Shown piece by piece: positions 46,013-57,482 of a stretch of 64,000 bases of DNA. The notes beneath the pieces were generated by a model. That model was not told the origin of the DNA. It searched no databases and saw nothing but the letters and a program-made list of their open reading frames with translations. Every line of letters starts with the position of its first letter. Positions within the stretch are counted from its first letter, which is position 1. The DNA comes from Rhipidocladum racemiflorum (Eukaryota > Streptophyta > Magnoliopsida > Poales > Poaceae), in contig CM070585.1 of assembly GCA_036346355.1 (NCBI GenBank), positions 4,603,001 to 4,667,000 on the forward strand, given 5' to 3'. Position numbers and translations under genes: made by a program.

Positions 46013-47780
46013 CTCTTACCGACAAACTCCTCAACTAATTGTGTTTATTTATTGAGCAGTGCTTCTACGCTTTTCCATAAGATACTGTGCAGTGTTAGAC
46101 CACACATTCTGACTCCATAAAAATCTCTCTGAAGCCGGAACAAACTAGCACTTGCACACGCGAGTTTGATATTTTAATCTCCCCAAGATCGATACATATT
46201 CCAACCGCGACTCTCCAGGCACCTGTCCGTTTGATCGAAAGAATAGTAGGCGCCTGGCCCATCTCTCCATCGCAAGTACGTTATTTATCAATTCTATATA
46301 TCATTTGTTCATACGCTGTCGCCACATGCAGCAGCACACCAACTCGAAATTCTTTTGGTGGTTTTTATACACAAAATAATTTGATTTTGGGCTGCTTTGT
46401 TCTTTGGAAGGGAGCCTGTGGAAACCTGACCTCTGGCTCTCAAGGACATGGGGTTGGTTTGTTTGTTTGCTCCTTTTAGGTGCTCTGACTTTTTTTACAA
46501 AGATATGGATTAAGGAGCTCTAGAAAGAGGGAGAGAGATGATAGATGAAAGATTGCACTATCATGATAGGCCACCTTGCTTGTAGCCTTGTTGGGGTGGA
46601 ATGATTGGCTATATGATGTCCCCTCCTTTGGCCCTTTATCTTTTTTATCCCAATAATGCACATCTACAACGTAGGAGTAAAATTCAAAAAACACACGATA
46701 GAATTCACGGCGGTTTCAAGGACAAACCAACAGGGTAAAAATATAGCGCGTTCTTGGAACATTTGGAAGGAAATTATAATCGGTGGGAACGCTTCCAATT
46801 GGTTTATAATGTTGTCTGCAGAAATCCGTAGTAACCGGCTACTTACGATGGATGGGCGCCCCGAAATAACCACGTTTTAAGGCCTGAAACTTGAATTTCG
46901 CAAAGACGACAATGTGCATTATCAGCTTCCAAGTAGTTCCAACAACCCAGAAAACGATGACGTGTTTTGCGCAAGTCTCTCGCCGGTGACAAACGTCGCC
47001 TCCAAATGACCAGTGCTTCTGACTTTTCTCCTGAGTTTCTTTTTGGATTTTGACGCATTTCGATGGATACGGGTGCTATTTTTATATCATTTGACCCTCA
47101 AATAAACGAGCAGTAGACGCTGAGGAGCCCGCCCGTGTTAGAGTGTTGTTGATGTGGGCGTGCGAACGTTGTTTTTCTTTTCTTTTTTTTAGTGAACGTT
47201 GGAGCTTTTTGATCAGTTTTTTTAAAATAAAAAAGTAAAAGACGACGCAGAACAGCTCACAGAGGTTGGTCCGACCGGCGAACAAGGCATGTCCACAAAT
47301 GCATTGACACAAACGGCCAAGCCGTACCAGCCAAATCGATGTCATGTCAATGCATCTATGTCACTGTAAAGCACCAGGAGTATCCAACGAACTTCATTTC
47401 CTTTTTCTTTCGGCCGAAACAAGGAGCAACAAGCTTCTTTGTTTTCTCTTGGGCTGAAGCATAGCGTATTTCAAAAGTAACAAGGAATAGTACTGGCCAG
47501 GAAGCGACAAAGTTACCACAGTACATAGCACAGAAACTACGCGGGATTGACGAGTGAACCGTTGTTTACGTTACGATACAGATAGGATGTACGGATGGAT
47601 CCTATTTAATGGTGGCCGTGGGTAAATCTAAACATTTATATAAGTTGATTTTGCTAAATATGGGGCATACCTTGTGCAAAAAATAATAATAAATCAATCT
47701 AATAAAGAGAGAACGTTGTGCCTACTTTGTGTGTGCTCTATACATTGTTCTTGTGATTTCGTTGACGTGTTGTTGATTGA
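46013..47780. other. Intergenic, no gene supported
   Basis: Several short open frames (under 90 codons) lie on both strands without domain features. The right end may include the copia 5' LTR, whose start I cannot set without its partner. Confidence 0.4.
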
Positions 47781-47993
47781 TCGTGGGTGAACGGCTACGT
47801 TTTACAATACGTTATCAGCACAACGTTCTACCGAGGCCAATCGATATCGTCTATCTGCATCGATCTACACTGCATCGAGATTGTCCTGCGACACCCGATT
47901 AAGATCATCCACGAGCCATACGTAAGTGCTTCTTCTCAAATTTCAATCCTGCATATCATCATATCATATTTGCAGATCAAGTATCCAATCTAA

Positions 47994-48649
47994 TCTCAAT
48001 TAAGAGTATGCTCAATAATTATTGTTTATCGTCCCGAAGGCCGCACAATGCCTACCGGCGTTGCCATTGCCGACGACCAGCTCCATGGCTACCTGCCCCC
48101 GAAGCGCACGGCGACGAGCCACGTCAACTTCCACGATGGCAACTGCGCCCAAAGCGCCCGCTTCGACTTCCGCGCCGATGTTCACGCCATCGTGCCTGAT
48201 GCGTTATCGACCAGCGGCGTCCCTCGCACCCGAAGCGCACCCAACGGCAATCGGTGGTGGCCCTGCACTAGCGTGATGACAACAGTCGGCGGCGGCGGCG
48301 GAGCGACGCCCACAACGTCCGTGGCGGCAACGACGGTGCCATCATGATGCGAAGGGATAGCGACGATTCGCGTTCCATGGCGCCTGTGATGCAGTGCCCG
48401 AGGCGGCCTTTGGCAAGTCGAATAAATATTTGGTCTACGTTTAGTCCTAGTTCCTGAATGAACATTTGGTCTACGTTTCTATTGAGCGATTATCATTTAA
48501 AGTTGAATAAATAGCTATTTGTCAAATATTTGATTAATTATGCTATGTTTGTTATATATTCTACAATTTATTCCTGATGCAACAATTATTTGATTGTTAA
48601 ATCGTACTTCTAATATAGAACAAAGTATAATCCGATGGCGGATAAGGAA
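47994..48649 (+). other. Copia 5' internal region, gag not recognised
   Basis: A GC-rich insert at about 48030-48360 has an open frame starting MPTGVAIADDQLHGYLPPKR that resembles no gag I know. AT-rich sequence follows. Either gag is replaced or too decayed to see. Confidence 0.35.
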
Positions 48650-50408
48650 GTTTGTCCAGAAGACAGTTGTACCACACCAAGTGAATTAAAAATATTATGA
48701 CTATCGCCGAAAGCGATGCTCTCATATTTGGCATTGGAAGAATGACATATTATACCTTGAGTTCAATCGTACTCTCTTAAGTTTTAATACATTGGTCTGA
48801 ATCGTTTCCATATGGAGACAGAATGGGGATGGTATAGAATACATTCTCATGACTAAGTTTAGTAGGTGTAATAAACGTGTGGTTGGAAAATTTTCTTCCT
48901 TCTCCTCTAGGTTATACTATGCGCATATAAAACCTGAAGTTTGTGTTGCGATGAAAACCCAGAAATATTTAAGATCTGACAGATCGACTGAGTTGTCTTG
49001 AGTTGAATATGAATAAAAAGAATAATTAATAATCCTTATGGCCATAACATAAGGACTTTTCAAGACGTGGAGATTTCTTATGTCCTGTTTGTGTTATAGG
49101 AAGCTCACAGTTAGATCTTCTTACCTAAAAGTTAGGGAAGAATCACTTAATTTCTTGGAGAAAATTCAATGTGATATATATATAAACCCATTCAGCCCCT
49201 GTCGAGCCCTTTGAGATACTTTATGGTATTGATAGATGCTTTTACTATATTATCCCACGTATGTCTCTTATCCACTTGGAACCATGTTTTTGCTAAATTA
49301 ATTACATAAATTATTAAGAGCATCCTTTCCAGAAGAAAGGAGCAAGTCTATTCGAAAGGATAATGCTAACGAGTTTACCTCAAAAGTATTTAATAATTAT
49401 TGTATGGCTCTAGAAATTAATGTAGAGCATTTCGTACCTCATGTCCACACTCAAAATGGCCTTACAGAGCCATTAATTAAATAAATAAAATTTATTGCTT
49501 GGGCACTCTTGTTGAATAGTAGGCTACCCACTAGCTGTTGGGGCCACACAGAGCTGCACACTCTGGAATTAATTCAATTCAGACCAACTAAACATCATAA
49601 AAAAAATTCATTGCAGATAGTGCATGAAAAAGAGTTAAGTTTTTTTTATCTACAAAAATTTAGCTGTGACGTGTACGTTCTAATATCACCACCACAGTGT
49701 ACCACCATGAGACCTCAACAGAAGTTGATGACCTATGTAGGTTATGAATCTTCGTCAAAGTATTTAACACCTAGAGCTTATGGCAGGGGATTTATGCATG
49801 GCTCGGTACGCTAATTGTACTAAGGATATTTTTCGGCATTAGAAGAGATAAGTACCACATTAAAGAATGCTGAGTCATTAGATCCACACACTAAAGAGAC
49901 CGAACTTGAAGTTTGAAGGATAATAAATCTGCAATAAATAAGGTAATAATTTGCCAAATGCCTTCGTTGATCATAAAGGAGTGAAAAGATCTTATATACC
50001 TACAATATATGCACATGTAAAGAGTGGAAATACACCAGAAGGATATTGAACCCACTCTTACCCCTCATGATAAAAGAGGGGGAGGCCTCCAGGTGCATGG
50101 GACTCAATTCCGTGGAGACGTCTGCAGAAGTATAGAACCGTACAAATGAGAACACTGCCCATGACAGTGGAAGAAACGCAACCTGATGTTGAGAAAATCT
50201 CTGAAGTGAGCCATCTTGGAGATGGTAACATCCTTGAAGTGATCCATCATGAAGATGATAACCCCAGCGTATATTTGCATGCACAAACTAATGTTGGGAA
50301 GTCAGAACACCCAGTCTCCATCGTTGTGGGAAATCACGAGTAGTTGGAAGAAATTAATGAAGAGATACGCTGAAGTGATGCAGGAGAATTGTATAAAAGA
50401 AAGACTAC
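48650..50408 (+). pseudogene. Copia protease, GAG-pre-integrase and integrase remnant
   Basis: Readable pieces in shifting frames: VCPEDSCTT near 48652 (protease, degraded), NTLVxIVSIWRQNGDGIEYI and GRLYYAHIKPEV-like codons near 48790-48950 (GAG-pre-integrase), FLEKIQCDIYINPFSPC and RYFMVLIDAFT near 49160-49250, VHTQNGLTEP near 49445, then SCWGHTELHTLELIQFRPT (49530-49590) and YVGYESSSKYL near 49735. These match the order and motifs of a common grass copia integrase. Gypsy-3 breaks it after ENCIKERLL at 50408. Stops and frameshifts are frequent. Confidence 0.75.
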
Positions 50409-51080
50409 TGTCGGGGAGTCGGGTAGACCCCACAGAATTACCTCGGGTGCCACGAGGGGCGCGGGCTCACTGCTGCCCGAACTACCGGAAGGCCGTTCCC
50501 CTGGACGACCTAGCCGGGCGCCACGAAAGCAAAGACGAGGTCGTTCCGCCCCTGGTCGCGAGGAGTTGTTCCAAGGGACGGTCTAGCCGGGACCTTTTTA
50601 GGAGGTCGCATGACCTGGTGGACCGATAGCTCGTGCTCAGGCCGAAGTGGCCGAGTTCGGAGTTAGACGTTAGCCGACCTGACATGATCCCGAGGTCGGT
50701 AACCACCCGCTGCGTAACCTCCGCTAGTTCGTTGCGATCCTCGCGGGGATGTGACAGGAGTGTAGGATCCGTTAGTTACCACGTTGGACCTGGTCGGACG
50801 TGGAGTTAGTGGGTTTGAACAAGCACGCCCCTTTGTAAGCTATAAAAGCATCCCCACCATGAAGGGGACAAAGATAACTTTTTCTGCACAAAGATATACA
50901 CGAGCTGGAGTAGGGCTATTATCTCCTTCTTGAGAGGCCCGAACCAGGGTAAACTCTGATGTCCTGCTGTTGAAGCCCAGTGAGTCACTCCTCTCAGTAT
51001 CCCATCACGTAGAAGGGGTCGCGATTGGTCCCTCCACCAACAAGTAAGCTCGGCGAGGCCTGCTCCCCATTAAATCGGCA
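50409..51080 (+). repeat. Gypsy-3 5' LTR
   Basis: 672 bp, begins TGTCGGGGAG and ends ATCGGCA. TATA box TATAAAAGC at 50841-50849. Closely matches 61190-61860 except at both extreme ends and a few sites. Confidence 0.92.
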
Positions 51081-51081
51081 G

Positions 51082-51098
51082 TGGCGCCGTCCGTGGGG
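51082..51098 (+). other. Gypsy-3 primer binding site
   Basis: TGGCGCCGTCCGTGGGG starts one base after the LTR. TGG plus this body is the primer-site form common in grass Tat elements; the exact tRNA is not determined here. Confidence 0.75.
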
Positions 51099-52150
51099 AC
51101 CGACTTTCCCTTTCGTGAGGAATCCGGAGGATGACAAATTCTCAAGATCGCCAGGGCCTCGGCGCCCGGAATTGAGGAAGAAGACAAGCGATTCTTCGAC
51201 AATGGGGCGCCAACGTCGGCCTTGGGAATCACGGCGGTTCCGGAGCTTCTCGTGAAACCGCCCGCCGCGGGCGATTCTTCGCTCGGCTCGGCGCTCTCGG
51301 ACGGCGAGTATGGCGAGCTCTACGATGGTCCGACATCCCCAACCTTTTCGAAGCTCGACCAGGGGACGGCGTCACGTGGAGACACCGTGATGTCCCCTCG
51401 CGATCCGTCCAATCCCGTAACGTCTTCGTTGCGGAGGAGGATGGAAATGTCGAGAGCAAATCCGGCCGAACGCAGCGTCTTCACCGCTACGAGGCGGCCA
51501 AGGAGCACCTGCGAGCATCTACGAATCGGACACCGCCAGCTTACGCCGGCAAGTCCGAGGTGGCGGCCGATAAGACCAGGGCGGTTCGTGAGAATTTCCG
51601 CAGCGTCACGGGACTCGGAGCCCGTCGCGACGGCGAGCGAGCTCGTCACCCGCGTTCCCAGAAGCGAAACGCCTTCAAGCCTTGGCCCGCGGTGGTACGC
51701 AACCTCGAGAGTTTCTGGCGAGTCGACCTAGAAGCCATGGGTGCGGTGTGGCCGGCGACCTCGAGGAAATTGCCACAGACATAAAAGCGGAAGCCTCCCG
51801 AGAAAGGGCGCCCGAGCAATTCTGAGAACGCCGCCCGCCGGCGTCAGCGCCTCCACCCCAAGCGACTCACGCAGCCGTACCCAGTGGCCAGCGCGACGCG
51901 GCCGGGCTCGGGAGGCACCGGAGCAATTCCGGGGCTCCTCGGGACCGGCGGAATGCGAGCCACAGGCGAGAACCGGGCCGAACATTCCTCTTCGGGCCAC
52001 TCTCCATCCTACAGCGTAGGGAGATATTCTCGCTGGGCCCACTAACCTCGGGCTCGGTGGTGGGGATCGCCCCGACCGCCGCGCTCAGAATGACCGTCCG
52101 ACAGTCCCATTTTCGGTGCGGGCGTTCGCGGCGTCGCTCTGACGTGTGAC
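51099..52150 (+). other. Gypsy-3 leader and gag N-terminal region
   Basis: GC-rich, with broken frames on the plus strand. No clear gag motif until about 52160. It presumably encodes the variable N-terminal part of gag. Confidence 0.45.
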
Positions 52151-52159
52151 TGGCCAATA

Positions 52160-53150
52160 AGGTTCAAGCCGGGTCACATCGAGAGATTCGATGGGACTCG
52201 AGAACCCGACAAGTTTCTCTCGATCTACACCACGGCCATTCTAGCGGCGGGGTGATGAAAGGGTCATGGCTAACTTTACGCCTGATCTTTGGGCCGGGCG
52301 GCTCGGGCGTGGCTATTCAACCGTAAGGAAAACTTCGATCCGGTCCTGGGCCCACCGGCAAAGACTCTCCGAGCTAACTTCGGAGCCGCTACGTCGCCGA
52401 GGAAGGAGCGCGACCTTGAGCGTCGTCTGAGGCGGAGGGCGGAACCTTGCGCCCGGTTCGTCGGCGCTTCATGCAAGTCGCGCAATTCCATCCCAAGCAT
52501 CTCGGATGAGGCGGTCGTCAGGGCTTTCAAGTTCGGGTCCGAGGCGTGCGCTTTACTCGGGACCTCGAAATTCACCGGACATCACGACCAACGAGCATTC
52601 CGCATGGTCGACCGATTATGCCAACGCGGATGAGGCCGTCCAATGGAAGAAGGCTTTGGGCGAGGAAAAAGCCCCTCGGCCGGACTCGAAGGGCGTCAAG
52701 CGAAGAGCGTGAGCTCGATCGAGAAAAAATCAAAAGAAGAAAAAACCCTCCGTCTCCGACATGGTGGCGGCCATCGAACGACAACGACAACGGCCGACCT
52801 CGCAATCGTATAAAGGAGGAGCCGCGAAAGGGAAAGGCCGACCGGTTCAGCGGAGCAGCGAGCAAAACCGGGACGACCAAGACCGCGGCGACCAACGCGG
52901 ACGGGCTAGCGCCTATTTTTGCCCGCTCCACCAGGCGCACGGGCACGACTGCGGAATTGCGAGAACATGGGCCTCCCGCTTGGAGCAATTCTACAAGGGC
53001 AAGGGTCCCATGCCCACGCTCCCAGAGCAAGAAGGAGACGTCAAGGGCAAGAAGCCCGCCGAGGAGGAAGATACGGACATGGAGTACCAGGAGCCGAGAA
53101 ACCACATCGCCGTGATATTCGGGGGCTCCGCCGCCTATGGGTCTCGATGA
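52160..53150 (+). pseudogene. Gypsy-3 gag
   Basis: Plus strand reads FKPGHIERFDGTREPDKFLS and IYTTAILAAG at 52166-52255, the start of the Tat-lineage capsid domain. Frame changes follow, then a C-terminal part with YFCPLHQAHGHDC (a reduced zinc-binding motif) near 52915-52950, LEQFYKGKGPMPT, and HIAVIFGGSAAYGSR at 53104-53148, the linker before protease. Gag forms the particle. A 274-codon open frame on the opposite strand is a shadow of this gene. Confidence 0.75.
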
Positions 53151-53267
53151 GAGCTGAAGGAGGCCGCACGCGAGGTACTCCGTGTCACCCAGGGGAAGCC
53201 TCCCGTTCAATAGCTCAAGTGGTCCGAGCTGCCCATTACCTTCTCCAAAGACGACTGCCCCCTGGGG

Positions 53268-53970
53268 ATGACGAAACCCCAGAGGCTCCCGATGGTCGTT
53301 AGCCCGACGATCTGCAATACCGCGGTAGGACGAGTGCTTGTGGATTGCGGGAGTTCCCTGGACCTGATATCGGCCAGGGTCCTGGACGAGATGCAAATTC
53401 CTCGGTCCAAGATCAAGAGCGTCGTAGTCCCTTTCTACGGGATAGTCCCCGGCACCTCGGCCAAGCCACTCGGGCAGATCGTCCTGCCGGTAACCTTCGG
53501 AAGCCCGAGCAACTTCCGAACGGAATTAGTCACCTTCGAGGTGGTCGATTTCGAGTCGGCCTACAACGCCATCCTGGGCTGACCAGCGCTCGCCAAATTC
53601 ATGGCCGCCACGCATCACGGGTACCAATGCCTGAAGGTTCCGGCCCGTGGCGTGATCTCGATGAAGGGAAGTCCAAGGCGGCCCTAAAGCTGCGACGAAG
53701 GCTTTAGACATGGTCGGGCAGCTGCCCAGCCGGACCCGACCAAGAGCCGAGGAGTTCCCGGCCAGGGCTACCCTCGGCCGGGGAGAAACTAAGGCCATCC
53801 CATTTGTGCAGACCTTGAGCCAAGCAAGGTCGTACATGTGGGGCTTCCTGGACCCTAAATAGGAACTCGAGCTCGTGACCTTCCTCCGAGAAGCGCGGAC
53901 ACGTTCGCTGGGAACCGTCCGAGCATGCCGGAGTCCCAAGGAGGTCGTCGAGCACGAGCTAGCGATCCGG
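53268..53970 (+). pseudogene. Gypsy-3 aspartic protease and linker
   Basis: The open frame 53268-53582 has VLVDCGSSLDLI at the active site, then KPLGQIVLPVTFG, NFRTELVTFEVVDF and YNAILG, where a stop (TGA, often GGA in relatives) ends it. The active-site DCGSS differs from the usual DGGSS/DTGSS, which would be expected to weaken it. The linker continues in broken frames to 53970. Confidence 0.75.
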
Positions 53971-55260
53971 CGACAAAAGCTTTGTCTGGCGAAGCTCAGC
54001 GCTTCTCCCGGAGAAGCAAGCCATCATCGAGAGGAACTGGACAAGCTCCTCAAAGCCGGTTTCATACGGAGGTCGACCATTACGATTGGTTGGCCAACCC
54101 GATTATCGTGAAGAAAAAGGGGGCAAGTGGCGCATGTGTGTCGATCACCACAGATCAATGCCGCATGCCCAAAAGACAATTTCGCTACCTCGGATAGACC
54201 AGGTTGGTCGACGCGCCTTGGCCGACTCGGCGATGAGCTTTTGGGCGCCTACTCAGGCTATCACCAGATCGGCATATCGCCGACGGCGAGGAGAAAACTT
54301 CCTTCATCACGCCGTTTGGCATATTACGCTACGACCATGTCCTTCGGTCTAAGGAACGCCGGAGCGACCTTCCAACGCCTCATGCAGAAAACCTTCTCGG
54401 ACCAAATAGGTCGGAACACGGAAGTATATGTAGGCGACATAGTCGTCAAGAGCAAGATGGCCTCGGGTCATGTACCCGATCTAGAGGAGACTTTTCATAA
54501 CCTCAATAAGCATCGAATAAAGTTGAACCCTAAAAAATGTGTGTTCGGGGTCAAGGGCAACAAAGTACTCGGCTACATGATCGGTCCACAAGGAATCGGG
54601 GCCAACCACGAGAAGATAGAGGCCATCGAGAACATCGGCCACCCGCTTGTACGCGGGAGGTTCAATCCTCGGCCAGGAAGGATGGCGGCCCTAAGTCGCT
54701 TCATCTCGCGGCTCGGGGAACGCGGCCTGCCTTTCTTCAAGGCGCTCCGGAAGCACGACGGTTTCGCTTGGACAGAGGAAGCAGACCGCTCTTTCAAAGA
54801 ATTAAAGCTATATTTGTCAAGACCCCCGGTCTTGACCACGCCGAGAATGGGAGAGGTTCTCTTGCTCTACCTGGCCGCCACACCCCAGGCGGTAAGCGCC
54901 GTCATAACGGTAGAACGGGACGGGGTGCAGCGCCCGATCTACTACATCAGCGAAGTGGGCCATGGAGCTCGCCGAATTCGAGATCGAATTCTCGGCCAGG
55001 ACGGCGATTAAGTCCCAGGTTCTAGCGGACTTCCTAGCCGAATGGACAAATCCTACCCCATCTGAGTCCGAACCCGACCAGACCGAGCACGGTCGCTAGG
55101 TCATGCACTTCGACGGATCCCGAGCTTACAATTGCTCGGGGGCTGGAGTGGTCCTCGAATCCCCCCAGGGGGAGCGGATCGATCGCCCTCCAACTACATT
55201 TGGCGCAATGAACAACGCGGCAGAATATGAGGTTCGCTAGCGGACTTGGGCGTGCGGGGC
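53971..55260 (+). pseudogene. Gypsy-3 reverse transcriptase and RNase H
   Basis: RT starts with LCLAKLSASPGEASHHREEL and LLKAGFI. WRMCVDHHRS, LGAYSGYHQI, TMSFGLRNAGATFQRLMQKT and the catalytic EVYVGDIVVKSK (YVGD) follow at 54090-54455. The connection includes HDGFAWTEEADRSFKELKL. The second RNase H begins near 55104 with MHFDGSRAYNCSGAGVVLES and NNAAEYE. At least five frame changes. It copies element RNA to DNA when intact. Confidence 0.8.
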
Positions 55261-56798
55261 GCCGAGTCCAACGACTAAGCTGCGAAGGGCGACTTCGCGG
55301 TGGTTGTCAACCAGGTTAACAAGGAGTATCGGTTCAGATGACTCAATGGCGCTTTACCTGGTTGAAGTAAGGAAGATGGAAAAGTACTTGAAACTTGAAG
55401 TACTATACATCCCAGGAAGGACAATGCCCTGGCCGACCATCTATCGAAGGTCGGTTCCGCCCGATTTCCCGCTCCGTGAGTGCTCATCGAGCACCTCTAT
55501 AAACCCTCCATACCCCCTGGAGAGGAGGCAACCGAGACGGGTGGTACCGTCTCCTTCCTCGGCAGGTGCGAGTTGGATGACGCCATTCATCCAATACCTC
55601 GTGCACGGGACCTTTGCCGAGGAGGAAGCCGAGAAATCCGGCTAGTGAGGCGGCTCCTCGACCTATAAAATGGTCGAGGGCCTCTTATACCGCAAAGGCG
55701 CTTGGCGTCCTCTCCAAGTGCATCACCCAAGAGGAAGGCAAATATCTCCTCAAAGATATCCATGACGGGATGTGTGGAGCTCACTCGTCCTTTAGGACCT
55801 TGGTGAGCAAAGCCTTCCGGTTGAGTTACTATTGGCCGACGGCCCTGGCCGACGCGCGCTCAATAGTGACCGTTTGCCGACCTTGCCGGTTCCATGCCCG
55901 AAAGTCCATCGGCAAGATACGCATCGCGCTGCGAACCATGCCGCTAACCTGGCCGTTCTCGGTTTGGGGCATCGACATACTCGGTCCATTTCCAGGGAAG
56001 GAGGGGTTGTAAATACTGTTAAATGCAATCGACACCTTCACTAAATGGATCGAGGCCGAGCCTATATCAACCATCTCGCACGAGCGGCTAAAAGGTTCTT
56101 CCGCAATAATGTAGTAACCGCTTTGGCGTTAAAGTCGCCTCATCACGGACAACGGCACTCGGTTCACAAGCGAGGTGTTTCAGGCTTATTGCGAGGAGGT
56201 CGGGACCAAGATATGCTTCGCATCCGTGGCCCACCAGCAGAGCAATGGGGCGGCCGAGCGCGAACAGGCAGGTCGTCAAGGAATCAAGAAGAGAGTCTTC
56301 AAGAGCCTCGATCGGCATGGTCAGGCACAGGTGGGCGAGCTACCTCCGTCCTCTGGTCGGTCCGCACCTGACGAGCCGAGCTCTGGTGAGACCCCCTTCG
56401 GCTCGTATATGGCGCGAAGCCGTCCTACCAGCCGAGGTTGTCCTAGGATCCCCAAGGGTGAACCTAGCCGATAGCATCGACGCAGAAGCGGCGCCTTATC
56501 GACCTCGACCTCGCGGAAGCAACTCGTGAAGCGGGTTACATTGCGATCCGCGGTTTACTCGCAAGCTCTCCGCGAGCACGCCGCTAAATCAGTGCGACCA
56601 AGGACCTTGCACGTCGGCGATCTCGTTCTGCGACGGGTCCAAGACCTGTCAAAAGCCAACAAGCTAACGCCAAGATGGGAAGGTCCTTACACGGTCATCT
56701 CAACAGCACGCCCGGGGGCTGTCCGCCTCGCAATGGAAGATGGTCGAGAACTAGCTAGTACTTGGAACATCGACCAACTGCGTAAGTTCCATATCTAA
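55261..56798 (+). pseudogene. Gypsy-3 integrase
   Basis: HHCC region: HDGMCGAHSSFRTL and CRPCRFHARKS at 55760-55905. DDE core: VWGIDILGPF near 55965, then a shifted frame with IDTFTKWIEAEPIST and remnants of TDNGTRFTSE and QSNGAAERE near 56235. C-terminus 56526-56798: RPRTLHVGDLVLRRVQDL, KLTPRWEGPYTVIS and TWNIDQLRKFHI, then stop. No chromodomain. Frameshifts near 56010-56080 and 56170-56500 break it. Confidence 0.8.
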
Positions 56799-57482
56799 CC
56801 AAACCAACCTTACTCCTTTAAATAAAAATTCGACACTTGGCCTCTCGGTCTCCCTCGTTCTCTCTCGCTTTCTCTTTCTCTCTTTAAACCTCCCGCGAAG
56901 TGCCGTGATCAAACTCGATCCGGTATCAAAGAGCGGGCTCGGACCTCAGGGCGCAAACGGACAAGCATCCTACCGCCTGACATCGGACCACCAGAGCTCG
57001 ACCCCGAGGGTTTCCTTCTCCGTAAGACGACCATCTTTTCATGGCAGGCCTCCGCCGCAGACAAAGGGTCGCATGAGCACCCCTCGGACGGTTCCCAGCT
57101 CAGGTCGGCTGGTGAGCGGCGTAGACGCACCGTATAAAGTCACACGGTCCCCGCAGGGCTCTATTCCATCAACAAGGTCGTGTTTGCAGCCTACCCCCAC
57201 GACCTCCGTTGGCGGCGGGGGCTATAGGGATACCGCGTGGCTACGACCTAGAGGATCTTTCGCACGAGGTAGTCACTCCCTAGTAGGATCGTTCGCTAGA
57301 TCGCGTGACTATCGCTAGATCGCGTGACTGTCGAGCTCCGCCGAATAGGGAGCAACGGGATAGGGCATATCGTTGTCGTTCCGAGGGAGGCAAAACAGAG
57401 AAAAATAAAAGACATCTATTAAACACGATCATATTGTGCCCAACTTGGCAGCTTTTTCGCTAAAGTTTTTTGCAGGAATGAG
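56799..57482. other. Gypsy-3 3' untranslated spacer
   Basis: Pyrimidine-rich near 56838-56890 (TCTCTC words). A short direct repeat GCTAGATCGCGTGACT occurs twice near 57294-57330. No ORF of note. Confidence 0.5.

Noticed and set aside
46656..46880. 74-codon frame MHIYNVGVKFKKHTIEF
   Set aside because: An overlapping frame on the other strand is equally long; no family match was recognised.
52572..53396. 274-codon minus-strand frame in Gypsy-3
   Set aside because: Shadow of the gag and protease coding strand; its low-complexity Ser/Arg-rich stretches mirror the lysine- and glutamate-rich gag tail.
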